DNA of 64,000 nucleotides from Ophiura sarsii (lineage: Eukaryota > Echinodermata > Ophiuroidea > Amphilepidida > Ophiuridae), in the NCBI GenBank assembly GCA_035610835.1, contig CM069444.1:5197172-5261171 (forward strand). The letters are read 5' to 3'. How positions within the stretch are numbered: the stretch's first letter is position 1; each line of letters starts with the position of its first letter. Under the pieces are notes generated by a model that worked only from the letters and a program-made list of their open reading frames with translations, ran no database searches and was not told the origin of the DNA. The position numbers were made by a program, and so were the translations under genes. Positions 34,496 to 45,793 of the stretch are shown here, one piece after another.

Positions 34496-35324
34496 CGTGT
34501 GTACCTTTAGAAGACGGGAGGATTGAAACTACTAGCTGTGAGTCAGAATGGCATATGATCCAGTGTTTTCTACATATAATATAAGTATATCTCTAGATAC
34601 CTTGATTAATCATGAATCTCCTACCCGAAGGATAATATTATTGTTACTATCATAAAACTACAAGGCATCCATCGTGAATATGCGATGTTGGTTATTTATT
34701 GTCTGTATATCAGTAAATAAAAAGTCAATAATTGCTTGCCATCCAGGGCTGCCTCAATCTATCATCCAATATTTGAAACAGTTTTATTTTAGCGTTGTAA
34801 CAATCATCGGAATGCGTTTTGTTTAAATAGCGACGAACGTGACTTGTTTGGCGGATGAGTAGCCTGGCTGATAAAAGGGATTCGATTCGAAACACTTTGC
34901 CAGCAGACATGACAGAGCATCAATCAAAGTATGTTTGCGGTTTTCAGAACTTGAAATATGCTAATTGTTTCTGAATGTTCGTAGCTCTTAGGTTTTCCAA
35001 TAACCTAATGTTTTGCTCGCCCTCCGATCGAACATGTCGAACGATACTTACATACTCCCAGCGTAATTTTAGTCATGTCGCGTACTGCTTGGAGATTCCT
35101 TTTCGATGGTAGCACCTCATCTGCAAAGTCAAGGATAAAGATAATTTTTGTTACATATTGATATCGGAACTTTCATTGAAAACCAGAATGATATGTGTTT
35201 CTAGTCAGATCAACCCATGCTATTACATGTTCATGAAATGAATGATTCAACGCTTCATTTCACACAAAAAACACCGTTTCTCAGAATACAAAGAATAACA
35301 TCAGTGAGTGATGTGGTTTTTTTT

Positions 35325-35724
35325 CGGAAAAAAGTGTACTTTAGGTCCCAGATTCTGGACTGTACTAGTATCGTCCGATACTAGAACACCCAGTATCGTT
35401 CGATATTAATACAAAGTCAGTGTTCCAGTATCTGACGATACTGGCACACATTAAATGTTCCAGTATCGGGCGATACTGGAACACAATTATGTACCGGTAT
35501 CATCCAATACTGTGACAAATCACACTACACCGTGGGTACCAGTATTGTCCGATATTGGAACATAAAAAACGTTCCAGTATCGCTCGATACTGGAACACAA
35601 TTTGTTGTTCCAGTATCGACCGATACTGGAACAGTAAGATTATGTCAGCGACACTGGCAACATTTATGTTCCAGTATTGAACGATTATAGTATACCAGGG
35701 ATCTAAAGTACACTTTCTTCCTGC
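35325..35724. mobile_element. 400-bp TIR element carrying a palindrome array
   Basis: Imperfect inverted ends (GGAARAAAGTGTACTTTAG then RTCCC) at 35325-35350 and about 35700-35724 bound the array at 35365-35690. There is no clear target duplication and no coding content. Almost all the interior is palindromic units. Confidence 0.75.
35365..35690. repeat. Array of 26-bp palindromes
   Basis: The consensus is GTTCCAGTATCG-NN-CGATACTGGAAC. Perfect 12-bp arms occur at 35457-35482, 35571-35596 and 35607-35632. Near-perfect units are at 35365-35384, 35425-35444 and 35536-35561; decayed ones at 35392-35407, 35491-35516 and about 35668-35694. Centre dinucleotides vary (TC, TT, GG, CT, AC) while the arms are kept. 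Spacing is irregular, about 25-60 bases. Confidence 0.92.
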
Positions 35725-35877
35725 TTTTCTTTATGAATTAATGTGTTTTCTGTGTGATCTTATCAATGGTATGTTTTTCTGAATGAATTCGTTCAAAAAC
35801 ATATCATCCATTTCGTAAAAAAGCATTATGAATCGCTCTGAATATACACACATATCACTGTGGGGTCCCCAACTTAA

Positions 35878-36133
35878 CCCATTCCACGCGGCAGTCGTCT
35901 GCAGACAATGGCAGACGAAAAATCCAAAAGTTCACAAAATGTTTCAAAGATGTCAAAATTATTGAATTTCATTACAATGTTGGGAATCACTATGAGAAAT
36001 GCATTAATATAAGTACAAGCATGACTATTATTGATTCAGTAATTCTTGAGATAAGACTTTGAAAGTTGGGAAAGATTTCTGAAACTTATGTGCTGTATAT
36101 GGTAAAACTAATAATACAGGCGCGTAGAAAGTA
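35878..36133 (+). mobile_element. piggyBac-like MITE, copy 4
   Basis: TTAA (35874-35877) then CCCATTCCACGCGGC and GTCGTCTGCAGAC; right end GCGCGTAGAAAGTA followed by TTAT. This copy best shows the CCC start typical of piggyBac termini. Confidence 0.8.
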
Positions 36134-36602
36134 TTATCGGTCAATGAACTTTATAATTGAATAATATCTGATGCTCTATAAGAAAGACTTGTAATTCAAA
36201 ATATGCCGTGAGTTTTTAACCGTAATGACAAAAAAAGGCATTAGGAGAATACAAAAAAACAAAAAACTTTCTAAATAGTTAAGATCCTAACTATACTTTA
36301 CGACGTAGATGACAGGAGAAGTAGGGCACTTTCGAATTAGATACGGTAGTTGTAATATTCGGCGTTAAATAACTCCAATCAAAACAGAAGCCTTCGCGGC
36401 ATTTAACTAAACAAAGGCGGTATTGCATTATAAATAAGGAATATTGTGCGATACAATTGACTCTGATACGAAATACGACGTGTAGACACAAACAACACCA
36501 ATTGCATTTTTAAATGTGAGTTAACAAAATGAATGCTGTTTTTCGGTAGGGCTACCATAATTTCGAGATTAAGAAACAGTCTCAGTATCACCTTTTGTTT
36601 GA

Positions 36603-36857
36603 TCAGCAATCATGTTTGATAAGCATCAGTATTTCTAATATGAGGAATTCCACTGTAGATAAATATTTAAAAGAAGCCTCAAATCTGCGTCTATTATAGT
36701 TCGCGAATTTCTTCGGCAGATGTTTAGCAGACGAGTACGAGGTTGATAACAAGAAACATGGACGTCGCCGTTTAACATGTACGTAATATTCATAGGCTCT
36801 AGAATTGTTTTGTGGACGGTGTTGATAATTAGCGGGAAGTAGTTCAAACTCTCCCAT
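36603..36857 (-). CDS. Unrecognised 84-codon ORF
   Basis: Minus-strand ATG followed by 84 codons. Basic, with MGEFELLPANYQHRPQNNSR at the start and RRRFEASFKYLSTVEF near the end. A second frame on the same strand is open over nearly the same length, which weakens the case. RFEASFKY faintly recalls galactose-3-O-sulfotransferases, but the expected preceding motif is absent. No splice or paralog support. Confidence 0.15.
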   Translation of the reverse strand: MGEFELLPANYQHRPQNNSRAYEYYVHVKRRRPCFLLSTSYSSAKHLPKKFANYNRRRFEASFKYLSTVEFLILEILMLIKHDC

Positions 36858-37095
36858 GTTTGGAAGTACAATAAAAATAAACAAACATCCGGTATTTTTT
36901 ATTTATTTATCCGACCTTGTTAAAAATGAACCAATCAATAAAGGGGATACCCTCATAGATATGTTTGAGGTTTAATAATACTCATTATATAACCCATGAA
37001 AATATTCTAGACATCTGATTGGTGGATAATACATTACACAACACAAAATATTTTGGCCTATTTCATGCTTGACGTCATTCCCGGTCATTTTGTGT

Positions 37096-37139
37096 CTTTC
37101 AAAAAGTACTATTGACCGGGCGGTCAATAGTACTTTTTG
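37096..37139. repeat. Perfect 21-bp-arm hairpin
   Basis: TTCAAAAAGTACTATTGACCG, GG, then its exact complement: a 44-base perfect palindrome with a two-base centre. No longer inverted arms were seen around it. It is AT-rich in the stem with a GC-rich tip. Confidence 0.95.
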
Positions 37140-37670
37140 AATAGACCAAAAATGCCCTCCCTCGTATAGGCTCGTGCGATCCCGGCATGGAGCATCTTGA
37201 GAGACCCTGTATAAAACCTGAATGTGATCGTCATTCTACATAAAGTTTTCTCTAATTTCTACAAATCTAGAAGGCCCGCTAGAAGGCCCTACTCGGTATA
37301 AACAATAAATCGATTCCACCACCATCTGCGTGTACGGACTCCGCTCAGTGCACAGCAAAAGAGGAATCGCTTCAAAACAAGTAAACAAGTCGTCTGCATT
37401 GCATTATTATTATTTGGCACAGATCTTTTATCGGCTGAATTAACATTTCATTGAATCTTAGTCATGAATCATAAATATTTGTTGTCAATTCACCTGAGGT
37501 TGAGGGCATTCTGCAACGAGGTCTAGACCTCTATCGATGAGATGAGTTCAGCATCAGAGTAATTATTCCTCGGCGACTTGCTCGGAGTAAACTAACTTTA
37601 AAAAGTAAGCTTATTTTTGATTTTGTCGAGAATCGACTAGCATATTCACTAAGAAAGATGTGTTCAAGTG

Positions 37671-37906
37671 TGAATATTTTCATGCGTTATATAAAACAAA
37701 TATGGACTGCTCTTTATTCGTGAAATGGGGTGAAATATTGTCCCTCGGTGATCTGGAGACCGTAAGCCTACTATTTTCCCTCAGCCTCCGGCTTCGGGAA
37801 AATAGTAGGCTTACGGTCTCCAGATCACCTCGGGGCAATATTTCACCCCATTTCCCTCATGAGCAGTCCATATTTGTATACTATTACACCTCGTAAATAT
37901 TCATGA
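37671..37906. mobile_element. Foldback element with very tight palindrome
   Basis: AAATGGGGTGAAATATTG, GTGATCTGGAGACCGTAAGC and CTACTATTTTCC pair with their complements around a loop CTCAGCCTCCGGCTTCG. The outer arms (CAAATATGGACTGCTC) continue the pairing, giving about 235 bp. The open frame across it (37660-37896) is a by-product of the palindrome. Confidence 0.88.
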
Positions 37907-38333
37907 GATAATAGGCATAAATCCTGCCATTTCATTGGTCAATTGAGCTGGACACAGTGATAATAAATTGAGCTATTGACGAAGTTGAGCTATTTTCCTT
38001 GTGGTAATTTTGACTATTTCCCTATATCATCGTACCCAGAGACAAAAGTTCTCTACGTAATAGCGTTCTCACGCACTTTTACAGGCACTTTTACTGGCTG
38101 GTATGCCTGTAGCCAGTACCTTGGAAAAATAGTTTGCACTATTTCCCCTCTAACCATGACTTATGTGTATACTATTTTATTTTACTACCGACATTTAGTT
38201 GGCGACGATTTTGGAGTATCATCTTTTTTGTTCTCGAGATAGCAATAAGTTCATCGAACTAAATCTTAACATTTCATTACCAAATATGTACAGAATTTAG
38301 AAATATGTGCAGTTACATATTAAGCTTTCCAGG
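37907..38333. other. Stretch with repeated CTATTTCCC motifs
   Basis: ACTATTTCCC-like motifs occur at about 38010 and 38140 and GCTATTTTCC at 37986, echoing the foldback just upstream. The frame at 37976-38242 (+) has no other support. Confidence 0.3.
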
Positions 38334-38337
38334 TTAA

Positions 38338-38557
38338 CACAATCCAAGCAGCTATTAGTTCTATCACGTACAAAACAGATTTTCCACAAACCTTTCAAAG
38401 TCTATCTCAAAAATGTTTCTATTTATTTTAATGCATTTCCTATGGTGATTCTTATTTCCAAGTATGGTGAAGAATTTCAATAATTTTGACATTTTTGAAT
38501 CATTTTGTGAACTTTTGGAAAAAGCGTCTGATACAGACGACAGCCGCGTGGAAAGGG
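38338..38557 (-). mobile_element. piggyBac-like MITE, copy 5
   Basis: Inverted copy flanked by TTAA on both sides (38334-38337 and 38558-38561), the clearest target duplication in the family. The right end is CAGCCGCGTGGAAAGGG; the left end CACAATCCAAGCAGC is decayed. Confidence 0.85.
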
Positions 38558-38561
38558 TTAA

Positions 38562-39960
38562 GCTATAGCCATGAGGTAAAATATAGTGCACGGGCATGCC
38601 TTTGAAGAAAAACACCTCGTTTTGGGAAACAACTACTTATACATGCCTACTTCTGAAATGTTTTTGATATACACAAAATATTATGGCAGAGTCAAAAATG
38701 TCAAGTCGCTTCGTGAATTAATTGTGAAAGGATGCATTAATCATGAACGCGTTTCGCTATTTCAAAATTGATATAGCCTAAAGAGAATTCTTAAAAAAGG
38801 TGAAATGTGTTCACTATTGATGAGTAGCTATGAAAGTAAGCTTTTGAACGTTGCTATCACAGATAACTTGCCCGGGATGTTGTCGCTCATGATCTACATG
38901 TACACGTAATTGTGTTTTTGACATAAATACATGAGGTAGTATTTCTATCAGCTATTGGATGGAGTTGGCATGCAGAAATGTGTTAAGGTTTTAAGATTGG
39001 TTTTCGCTAGAGGTCAAGTCGACACAGAGTTTGATCATGATGGCTGGAATGAGTTCGATTATCATATACTTAAAGACTGTTTGCCTTTTTTGTTCGGATT
39101 AGATTGATCGTCATAAAATAACTTGGTTAAGATGGATATAATGAGTTTAATTGTCAAAACACTTGATGAATATAGTTCAAATGAATTGGGTCGTCGAATA
39201 ATTCGGTTACAATAGTATTAACAACATGTTGACGACTTTGCATAAGTATGATTATAACAGAAAATTGGCAAGGATTGTTTGGTAAAATGATCATCACAAA
39301 ACATGTTGATGATTTTTCAAATAAGATTTATTTGTCAACAACTTGCTAATAGCAAATATTCAGAAAGGTATTCACGACGCGAGGCCATAACAAGTAATAA
39401 GAAAGGATGTGGCGCTGGCTTCTTAGCGGCCTACTGATGAAGTTAGAGCTACTTCTGACGGAAACTCGACCCACAAAGGCGACCTTGTTCAAATCATTTT
39501 ACCTTGCTATACATATAGCAGCTTCAGATTCAAATTGGTTTTAAAAACCACTAGTAAAAAGAAGGGGCATTTATGTATCAAAGTATTCAACATCAGACCT
39601 TCTCAAAGAAGCCCTCTCAATATTTCACAACAACTTGACGGTGCACAGAAACTAATTGGAAATTAGGTCAATAAATGCTGTTGAGTTTATGAATAATGCT
39701 ATTTTGAGCATATCAACATTTGCGCAAGTGACATTTTTTTTAGGAAACAAGACATACGCATGTATTGACCGAATTCATGCACGACAATACATATCAAAGT
39801 TTACAACTTTGGGCATACTTTTATTCACTTTAATAATGAATAAAACATCACTTACTGACATTGTGCTATAGTGGTAAACTTGTCAAGTTCACTATCTTCT
39901 TTTTAGTTTTAAATATTGTGTCTCTGATGAAGGGAGGTATATCCACGTAAAACGGCGGCC
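38562..39960. other. Gene-free stretch
   Basis: No supported gene or element ends. TTGTCAACA/ACATGTTGA motifs recur at 39215-39340, a minor local repeat. Confidence 0.3.
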
Positions 39961-39969
39961 TTTATTGTT

Positions 39970-40145
39970 ACGTTATTATTTGTTGTTCTTTTATTGCACA
40001 GCAATTTGTATTGCTTGTCCCAGTGCATTTTCGTAACACTATGTTATTGTCATTTGTTTTAGTGCACAGCAATTCTCATTGCTTTTCCTAGTATATTTCA
40101 CTATTTTATAGCGTTATTCTCCCTTGTCATTGCTTGTTTCCTACA
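39970..40145 (+). repeat. ~78-bp imperfect tandem repeat
   Basis: Two and a half diverged units share TTATT(G)…TTGTT(T)T(T), GTGCACAGCAATT(T/C) and (G/C)ATTGCTT(G/T)TCC(C/T)AGT. Confidence 0.65.
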
Positions 40146-40569
40146 CCCAGTTGGTATATCTTGGTTTTATTCTTTTAATAAAACATGTTAACAAGTTTAT
40201 TTCACCCGCAGTAAAAAATCGGCGAACCCGTGTTGCGTGAACAACGGATCAAAACTAAGCGCGTGGTGCGCGCATAAACGGCGCTCACGTGGAGTGCAAT
40301 TATACACTTTCAATATACTCCGCGTATTTTAGTGTTCTGCTTTCTGATTGGTTCGTAACTACTAAGTGTGTATGCATGTGTTTCGGTATAGAATGAATTT
40401 CGAATTCCATTCATTAACGAATTATCGAATTTCAAAAAGCGCATCCAAAGTCATGGGAAATCTTGAAGATACAGGTACATTCACACGTATCTAGGGCGTA
40501 AAACCGACATACTTCGTTGGAGTTGTGTACCAGACTTAAAATACTTGACACGTCCATATGTAGTCTACG

Positions 40570-41898
40570 TTGCAAAGCGATCTATTATCCTTAATTCATG
40601 TTATCAAATCAACCGACCAGTCAATTTTCAAGAGGTGAATAGTGGAAGAATCCAATCAATTATTTAATGTGTCACCTGTCTTCAAGAAAATATCTGTGAA
40701 TCATACATAATTTGGTCGATGCCAGTTTTAGAACGCGCACATTCACACTTATTTCAATAATTCACTTGGAAATACCGTCAACTGTCTGACACCTTAGTAT
40801 TAGAGTTGATCTGCAAGATAACACCCGTTTGTGTACATGATCTATATTCATGTCCATATAGAGCGACAGACTGCATGTTTACCAGGGATTAAGATTATTT
40901 TTCGCGAATTTAATAAAATAACGATGAACTTTCTTCCCAAAATGTTAACACATTTTATAACTCAAAACGGTAACATGTTCTGTCATTCATTATGTTTCAT
41001 CCCTGTTTTTCTAGCCCGCAATAATATACACACAGTTGGCTTATGACAATTGCATCACGTTAGACTGGTATTTTTTGCGTTTCAGGCAAGAAGGGTTAAC
41101 AATGATTGTTTTCTTCTTTTCATGTACATAATGTACAGATGAGTTCAAATGCCTGGTTAGAGGGTCGATGGTTAAGAATCTGATATTAGCACTTTATCTG
41201 CTTGTCGAAGTGATCTACTACTATACTTACTTAATTTGTACAAAAATGAAAAATGCATGGCATAACCCCAAGTCTCAGTCTAAACCGTAATAAAACAAAC
41301 ACACCTTTCCTCTAATCCCGGTCTCCAAGTCGATTTCTATGGTCTAAGCAATTATGTTGCACCGGAGCAAGCTGCATCAAACTAATGTGTAGATGAGTTC
41401 AAACATATCTAGTGCATAACCTGACATGCCTGGTTAGAGAGGCGATGGTTAGGAATCTGATGTTAACACTTATTTGCGTGGTGTCGAAGCGATCTACTAT
41501 CCTTAATTCGTAATACCGATCCCGAGGAAACCGATGCACTGTTACGCCTGTCGCCTTTACAGACATGATTTGTGGAAGAGTCGAGTAAATTATTTAACTA
41601 GTCATCTGCTGCCAGGAGCATGTCTGCCCCCCCCCCCCCCCCCCCCATGTCTGCCAAATGTGAATACTTCTGATGATACCTGCTGTTAGTGTTAGAAACG
41701 GGCACATTCATACTTATTTCAATAATTTAATTCGAAATACTGGAAACAGCAAGACACGGGATTGACACCTTCGTGTAGACGTTGATAGTGTTGATCGGCA
41801 AGAAAGTATCCGTTTGAGTACATGATATATGTACATGTTCATATCACAACAGACAGCCTGTTTACAAGATAATATTTCTCACAAATAAATTAATACAG
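40570..41898 (+). repeat. Tandem segmental duplication, ~0.9 kb
   Basis: 40570-40925 aligns with 41485-41890 (GCGATCTA(T/C)TATCCTTAATTC, GGCACATTCA(C/T)ACTTATTTC-like, GTTGAT(C)(T/G)GCAAGA). A third partial repeat pairs 41136-41230 with 41390-41500 (GCCTGGTTAGAG, TCGATGGTTA(A/G)GAATCTGAT). No open frame is shared between copies. Confidence 0.7.
41627..41646 (+). repeat. Poly(C) tract between short direct repeats
   Basis: Twenty C flanked on both sides by CATGTCTGCC, as if the tract formed within a short duplication. Confidence 0.9.
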
Positions 41899-42059
41899 GG
41901 TGTTCAAAAAGGTGACACCTTTACATCCCGTAACATGTATCCTGTCCACACAATAACGGTGGTAATTGGCCTTTGTTGTATAAAAAAGAACTGGGCATTT
42001 TGTTGATGTTTTCAGCTTATTTTACAACGTGACCTTATATGACATTTGACCTTGATATG

Positions 42060-42072
42060 TGACCTCTGACCT
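42060..42072. promoter_or_regulatory. DR1-type nuclear receptor motif (in repeat)
   Basis: TGACCTCTGACCT is the complement of AGGTCA-G-AGGTCA, a direct repeat of the nuclear-receptor half site with one-base spacing (HNF4/RXR/COUP-TF type). The same 13 bases recur at 43330-43342. Whether it binds anything here is unknown. Confidence 0.35.
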
Positions 42073-43329
42073 CATTGCAGATGAAGGTTGTCATGTTGCA
42101 CATATGATCCAAGTTTGATATAGAAATGGATAGATTGAGCCCATGTATTGGTCGAGCTATGAGTTGTTTTAAATATTTGTATTATTAACAGTTCAGAGGT
42201 AATAGACCTTCCGCAATATTATCGCAATCATTTTCCGGAAGATCTATACCTCTGAATTTTTATAAACTCTACAGTTTACGGTATTGAGCAACGGCTAGTC
42301 TAACCAGAAACGGTTGTCAATAATTATTGTTATTATTATTTTCAATAATTTTAAAATTCATAGCGGGACCAATACATATTGGGCGTAAATCATTCAATTT
42401 CATAATTATTATATTTTGGATCAAATAATTATTATCAACACCTCAAAAACATGATAATGGTTGCAAACAGTCTTTGTATGAAAAAGAAATGTCATTTTTG
42501 ATGTATTCAGCTTATGTTATAACTCTGCCTCATATGTCCTTTGACCTTGATGTAATCTTTGACCTCATTGACATATGAAAGTTCCCATGTTGCATGTATG
42601 ATCCAAGTTTGATATAAAATTGGATGAATTGAGCATGATAAACAGCTCCAAGTGTTAACAATATTGGTCGGCTAATATCGCTCCAGTGACATAATGTGCA
42701 GAATAATTGGTTTTTACAAATGGATTGAAAGAATAGGACGAACGATTCTCAATGCATAATAATGGTTGCAATTGGTCTTTGTATGAACAACAAATGGACA
42801 TTATATGATGGATTTTTGCACACCACTAAATAAATCCCCTGTAGCTACTTTGTAAAACGGGCCATAATTAAAAGCCAATTTCTCGCTGTGTAAAGCAACA
42901 TGTTACTTCAACTTTACATTTTTGATGGCTTTCCTTTAAACACAACAATAAATAAGGTCAATACAACATTTTCGAGATATGCGCCGTCGAAGATACGAAT
43001 GTTTTTAGAACGCACAGGCCTAGCCTAGGTCAAAGCGATTCTAATAAATTATTGAAGTCTAAACTGACTACAAAATCATAGACAATTGGTCAAAAGAAGA
43101 ACATTTGCACTGATATGTATTTGATAATCTTCATTTAAAAACAATCCAATCACAATTTTAGCCAAAAACACTACTTTTATATCATTTTTATATATTTCAT
43201 TTAGAGGTCGTCCCACCCAATTCAACAGACCTTTTCGTGGACTATTCTATTACTTATTTTGTGGTGTGAATCCTGATGTTTTCAGCTTATTTTTCAACTT
43301 GAAATCAGATACCATTTGACCTTGATATG

Positions 43330-43342
43330 TGACCTCTGACCT
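43330..43342. promoter_or_regulatory. DR1-type motif, second copy
   Basis: Identical to 42060-42072 and in the same position of the repeat block. The middle block (about 42530-42565) carries a decayed version. Confidence 0.35.
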
Positions 43343-43965
43343 CATTTATATATGAAGGTTCCCATGTTTAATCTTTCTACCAAGTTGAGGTCACTGTTGG
43401 ACCTTATATAAACAAGAAAAAGGATAAAACCAAAAAGTGTATACTAAATTGGTGACAGACTGACACCCCACCCCCAAACGATTCTGTTTCAAAAGAAAGA
43501 AAATCCTCCTCTTGGATAGTATATATACTATTATAGCACAGAATTAGAGAATTAAATTACATGAATAAATTATAAATGTATATGTAAACAGACACAATTT
43601 ATTGCCATGCGAGTTTTCAAGAAATCAATGATAAAGTATTGTACAAGTCGTAACTGTTAGCCATTACAACTGCAACTCAACAAGCAAAATCAACATTGCA
43701 ACACTAACTGCCATCCAGGTCAGTATTTATATAATGTCTAATGTTATGGATCTAATTTAAGAATGATAATCGTCCAAGCCGATGTTCTCATGATCTGTAT
43801 TCTGTTTGCCAATTTCAAGTCTCATTAGCCATCTAATGAGACGTGCTGTCATTAGCGCTCCTGTTACAACGCACAACAACAAGATGATTGTTTGGATGTT
43901 ATTCTTGTAATTATGTACATAATCTGATCAGCCGATGATCAGTGGTGAAAGTCGTGTTTATTATA

Positions 43966-44065
43966 NNNNNNNNNNNNNNNNNNNNNNNNNNNNNNNNNNN
44001 NNNNNNNNNNNNNNNNNNNNNNNNNNNNNNNNNNNNNNNNNNNNNNNNNNNNNNNNNNNNNNNNN
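43966..44065. other. Assembly gap (100 N)
   Basis: Exactly 100 undetermined bases, the usual placeholder for a scaffold gap of unknown size. The frame reported through it is not real. Confidence 0.99.
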
Positions 44066-44096
44066 CACACTATAAACAATATATTAGTTCGCTCTA

Positions 44097-44737
44097 TATA
44101 GACCAGGCTAAAAGTGAGCTAGGTATCACTTGGAGGCGTTCTTTATCTCATGTGGTTTTTCTAGACCAGAATTTCATGAGGAATAAGAATATCTTTGGTA
44201 ATCAGCCCAAATCCTGAACGCGCCCCCAGGAGACAGCAAAATCCAAATTGCCGCCATACAGGGGCCCCAAAATTCAAATGGCTTCAATTAAGTTAAACAT
44301 ATATTGACCTATACGGAACCTGACCTTCTGACCCCTTGATAAGGTACCACAGACACTCTAGATGGTAAAAACTACCATTTTTGGAATCCTTGTGATCATA
44401 CGAGCAATTTGAGATATTGTTTTTCAAATCGGAGCACGTTTAAATTTTGACCCCATATGCAAAGGTCAACGACCTTTTAGTGAGACAAACTATACATTTT
44501 TGGAATCCTTGTGCTCAGCCGAACAATTTGGTATGTTTTTTAACTTAATTGAAGCCATTTGAATTTTAGGGCCCTGTATGGCGGCCATTTTGGATTTTGC
44601 TGTCTCCTGGGGCGCGTTCAGGATTTGGGCTGATTACCAAGATATTCTTATTCCTCATGAAATTCTGGTCTAGAAAAACCACATGAGATAAAGAACGCCT
44701 CCAAGTGATACCTAGCTCACTTTTAGCCTGGTCTATA
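44097..44737. mobile_element. 641-bp inverted-repeat element
   Basis: TATAGACCAGGCTAAAAGTG … and its complement form arms of about 180 bases (…CACATGAGATAAAGAACGCC…, …GGATTTGGGCTGATTACCAA…, …GCTGTCTCCTGG…). The inner arm contains GGCGGCCATTTTGG, the same kind of motif as in the 8.6-11.2 kb foldback. The left end lies 31 bases from the gap. Both frames in the arms are by-products. Confidence 0.85.
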
Positions 44738-45411
44738 CAGGTATATTCATGTTCAATGTAAATGCGTACACACAAGGTATGTACAAAGAATGGATTTTAC
44801 ATAGGAAAAACATGAACATGACTTTTATTATAGCTATTACATGAGCAGGCGCGAATACAATTTTCGTCCGGGATTTGGTAAATGTGGAAACACAATTCGG
44901 GTAGTCTCAGCAGTGTATTTTTTTTCGTTATTGTGGAAGAGTAAAATGGATAAACAATCATGTGGCGGAACCAGCATCCTTTTGTATTGAAAGGGCAAGA
45001 CAACGATTTGGGTTTAAGGACAATTTTGTGTGTAAGGTGCGCTAAGCGCGCGAACAATCCTGGCTTGTAATGTCCAAATTGCCTGAAATTATCTTAATTA
45101 TTGTTTTTTAGTCTGAAATTAGATACATTTCAGACATATTTTAAGCTAATTTTGACTGAAAAGTTAACATTTTCGATAGTTTTGGGGAAAAGTGGATGGG
45201 CTTGTTCCGACTGGTGACTTGGGCCTGGATTTTAAGCTCCATTTCCCGGGCTTTCTTTTGCCCGATAAGCGTGTTTCTTTGGCTAAACTAGCCCGATAAA
45301 TGCAACGTATCCCTTGATTTACAAGTTAAATAGGCCTATCGTAACACTGTAACGGTAAAACCGCCAAGCGTGCGAAAACGCCGAACAAAGTTTCCACCGG
45401 GAAACAGTGGC

Positions 45412-45460
45412 GTAACCAGCGGTGGGTGGGGGTGGGCTTTCCCTGCCCCCCCCCCCCCCC
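45412..45460 (+). repeat. TIR-end-like CAGTGGCGTAACC with C tract
   Basis: CAGTGGCGTAACCAGCGG followed by G-rich then C15 sequence. This is a common end sequence of small G/C-tract elements; its complement (TGGTTACGCCACTG) is at 52149-52162. The partner end of this copy was not found. Confidence 0.45.
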
Positions 45461-45544
45461 AAATGAAATCATTTATTTTTAAGAATCCTTTTAATGACTT
45501 AATTACCACGATCATTATGGCAACTGGGGATGGACATGGACTCG

Positions 45545-45585
<41 letters not shown>
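45545..45585 (+). repeat. Poly(C) tract (41)
   Basis: Forty-one consecutive C, the longest homopolymer in the window. It directly abuts a LINE fragment. Its true length may be uncertain because such tracts assemble poorly. Confidence 0.95.
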
Positions 45586-45793
45586 TACGTCTAAACCGTT
45601 TGCGAACTGGTGTGGGACGATGCAAGGAACCATTGGTTCAACTTGATGTCATTGTGGCCAGGAACCTCAGACGATACAGCATGTGATGCAATGCCCACTA
45701 TTGAAGAAAGCCTGCACAACTGAAGATTTGCACAGAACACCCAGCGGGCACGGACATTTGTTCAGCGGTACTATAAGACGAGATACACTTTAG
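45585..45793 (+). pseudogene. Non-LTR retrotransposon fragment (RT C-terminal end)
   Basis: LRLNRLRTGVGRC and, after a frameshift, CHCGQEPQTIQHVMQC with PLLKKAC following. This is the conserved end of many LINE ORF2 proteins (an 'R-L-R-T-G' motif, then a C-x-C-G…T-x-x-H…C zinc-knuckle-like motif). The frame ends at TAG (45791-45793). At least one indel lies between the two motifs, so the copy is dead. The clade cannot be fixed. Confidence 0.7.

Larger units (their letters stand above)
41896..43400. repeat. Repeat region with TGACCTCTGACCT motifs
   Basis: Begins with TA-CAGGGTGTTCAAAAAGGTG, a mariner-type end with no partner found. Three related blocks (about 41995-42130, 42450-42625, 43270-43400) share TTTTCAGCTTAT, TTTGACCTTGAT, TGACCTC and ATGAAGGTT. 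The whole stretch appears to be one diverged repeat family without coding sequence. Confidence 0.6.

Noticed and set aside
35365..35690. CRISPR array
   Set aside because: Units are palindromes at irregular short spacing with related spacers, in a eukaryotic context and bounded by TIRs; there are no cas genes.
36603..36857. Sulfotransferase gene
   Set aside because: Only RFEASFKY suggests it; the expected preceding motif is missing and a second frame is equally open.
37660..37896. 78-codon plus-strand frame
   Set aside because: It spans a near-perfect palindrome; both halves encode complementary sequence.
41310..41400. Exon-like plus-strand frame (NPGLQVDFYGLSNYV)
   Set aside because: No acceptor, no donor and no conservation in the neighbouring tandem copy; likely chance.
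43942..44217. Open frame across the N gap
   Set aside because: It exists only because N codons are read as open; the right part lies in the arm of an inverted-repeat element.
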